This document shows, one piece after another, positions 62,942 to 64,000 of a stretch of 64,000 nt of DNA. The position numbers were made by a program, and so were the translations under genes. The notes beneath the pieces were generated by a model. It had not been told where the DNA came from. It saw only the letters and a list, made by a program, of their open reading frames with translations, and did no database searches. Origin of the DNA: Planctellipticum variicoloris (lineage in GTDB: Bacteria > Planctomycetota > Planctomycetia > Planctomycetales > Planctomycetaceae); NCBI RefSeq assembly GCF_030622045.1, contig NZ_CP130886.1, positions 2,245,557-2,309,556 on the forward strand. The letters run 5' to 3'. How positions within the stretch are numbered: position 1 is the stretch's first letter; the number at the start of each line of letters is the position of its first letter.

Positions 62942-64000
62942 CTATTGCGATGAAAAGCCCGGCGATTGCGCCAGGATCTGTTCGAGCCGCGTGGGAAGAT
63001 CTGGAGCGGCGCCATCCAGCACGCAAGCGTCGGCCCGCTCCTGAACCGTCAGCGGCTCGACGGATCGCAACTGTTGACGAATGACTTCACCGGTCGCGTC
63101 CGAGGCGTCCGTCGACGTCGCCCGTCGGACTGCGATGCGTCGAATCAGCTCATTCTCAGTGGCGGCAAATTCGACTATCGCTGGCCGGAGTCCGCTGTCC
63201 GCCGCGATTCTGCAGAATCGTTCCCGCTCGCAATGCCTTAGAAATGTGGCGTCGACGACGACCGGAAAGCCCGCCGCCAGAATATCTCTCGCGATCGCCG
63301 CCAGTCGGCCGTAGGTTCGCTCCGTCGCGTCGGCCGAATAGAGACGAGGCAGTTGATCGTCGGGGGTGCCGACTTCCGCTTCGCGGTCGAAGAGTCGCTT
63401 GCGTTCGACATCGGAGCGGATTCGGATCGCCCCGCAGCGGTCGATCAGTGGCTGTGTACCACAAGTCTTTCCGCTGCCGGAGACGCCAAACGTGATTGCC
63501 AGCCATCGTGGTCGGGGTTTCGTCCACCGGACTGCGAGTTTCAGATATTCATTGCGTTCCCGCCGGAGTCGCTCCAGTTCGACGGGGTTGGCGTCGTCCT
63601 GAGAGCGTCGGATCTCTGCCACTTTCGCCCGGACTGTCGCCCGATAGACAACGTAATAGGGCAAGACCTCGAGCAAGCCGTAATCGCCGGTCCGCTCCAG
63701 GTAGCGATTGAGCAGCCGATGTGCAAACTCCGGAAAGCCGCGGTCTTCGAGGTCCATCACGCAGAACGCGACTTCGCTGGCGACGTCGATCCAGCGAAGC
63801 GATTCGCTGAACTCGATACCGTCGAAGATCACGATCTGTCCGTCGATCAGGACCATGTTTCCCAGGTGCAGATCGCCGTGACACTCGCGAATCTTTGCGG
63901 CGCGCCGACGGGCCTCGAAAATCTCCGCCAGCCGGGCGTGCTCCGCCTCGCACCACGCGGCGACGTGCTCGACCAGGCCGCGTTCTTCGCCCTGAAGATC
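62942..64000 (-). CDS. Phosphotransferase / P-loop kinase fusion, 5' end outside window
   Basis: The frame runs from 62942 to the window edge (352 codons visible); the real start lies beyond. The visible N-terminal part has an aminoglycoside-phosphotransferase-like motif: CHGDLHLGNMVLIDG with the catalytic Asp and Asn, then IFDGIEF with the metal-binding Asp. After a helical linker comes a second kinase domain with Walker A (FGVSGSGKTCGTQPLIDRCG), AIRIRSDVERKRLFDREAEV and VVVDATFLRHCERERFCRIA. The pairing of COG2187-like and COG0645-like domains is known; substrate unknown. It is 149 bp upstream of the secreted unknown. Confidence 0.9.
   Translation of the reverse strand, partial: DLQGEERGLVEHVAAWCEAEHARLAEIFEARRRAAKIRECHGDLHLGNMVLIDGQIVIFDGIEFSESLRWIDVASEVAFCVMDLEDRGFPEFAHRLLNRYLERTGDYGLLEVLPYYVVYRATVRAKVAEIRRSQDDANPVELERLRRERNEYLKLAVRWTKPRPRWLAITFGVSGSGKTCGTQPLIDRCGAIRIRSDVERKRLFDREAEVGTPDDQLPRLYSADATERTYGRLAAIARDILAAGFPVVVDATFLRHCERERFCRIAADSGLRPAIVEFAATENELIRRIAVRRATSTDASDATGEVIRQQLRSVEPLTVQERADACVLDGAAPDLPTRLEQILAQSPGFSSQ

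Overview
The window is about 64 kb of GC-rich bacterial chromosome from a planctomycete. The 16S rRNA gene at 53825-55361 contains the exact target of the planctomycete-directed probe EUB338-II (54154-54171) instead of the usual EUB338 site. Protein content agrees: a PVC-type membrane-bound dehydrogenase with a C-terminal haem site, two Tat-exported Gfo/Idh/MocA oxidoreductases, a DUF1501 protein, a DUF1570 protein and an SUMF1-type protein. I cannot name a genus. Genes are short-spaced, lie on both strands and often start with GTG or TTG. No tRNA gene, CRISPR array, transposase or prophage was recognised.

Layout. 1-6.4 kb: a minus-strand cluster of PVC dehydrogenase, Gfo/Idh oxidoreductase and a HEAT-repeat protein cut by the window start. 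6.8-11 kb: housekeeping enzymes (glgC, a LOG-family nucleotide hydrolase, trpF overlapping a methyltransferase gene, an alpha/beta hydrolase). 11.5-15.4 kb: two tandem, paralogous membrane-anchored von Willebrand A (VWA) proteins. 15.5-20 kb: cysE translationally coupled to an SBF-type transporter gene, then a degenerate HD-GYP protein overlapping a CPBP protease gene. 20.2-30.6 kb: gamma-glutamyltransferase and a ceramidase-like protein, apgM-type phosphoglycerate mutase, two overlapping unknown genes, a class IV aminotransferase, ComEC, a TPR protein and a small winged-helix protein. 30.9-35.7 kb: LptF/LptG-type permease, an ArnT-like glycosyltransferase, a PAP2 phosphatase and ApbE. 35.7-39.8 kb: SUMF1-like protein, a second Gfo/Idh protein ending at a strong terminator, and a secreted unknown.

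39.9-45.9 kb is a metal-efflux cluster: a small Cys/His-rich secreted protein, a His-rich secreted protein, a His-rich membrane-fusion protein and a CusA/CzcA-type RND pump. A 222-bp imperfect palindrome separates the last two genes, and a second hairpin-rich repeat cluster follows the pump gene. 46.2-50.5 kb: DUF1501 protein and a secreted fusion of two penicillin-interacting serine-enzyme domains around a peptidoglycan-binding domain. 50.7-53.3 kb: ilvN and ilvC (no ilvB here) and a radical SAM protein.

53.5-55.5 kb is a self-contained 16S rRNA transcription unit with a sigma70-like promoter, a boxA-like element, a flanking processing stem and its own terminator. No 23S, 5S or tRNA follows within 8.5 kb, so the rRNA genes are unlinked here. 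55.5-64 kb: secreted unknowns, a DUF1570 zinc-protease candidate, an ornithine/lysine decarboxylase-family enzyme, a DUF1444-like protein and a phosphotransferase/P-loop kinase fusion cut by the window end.
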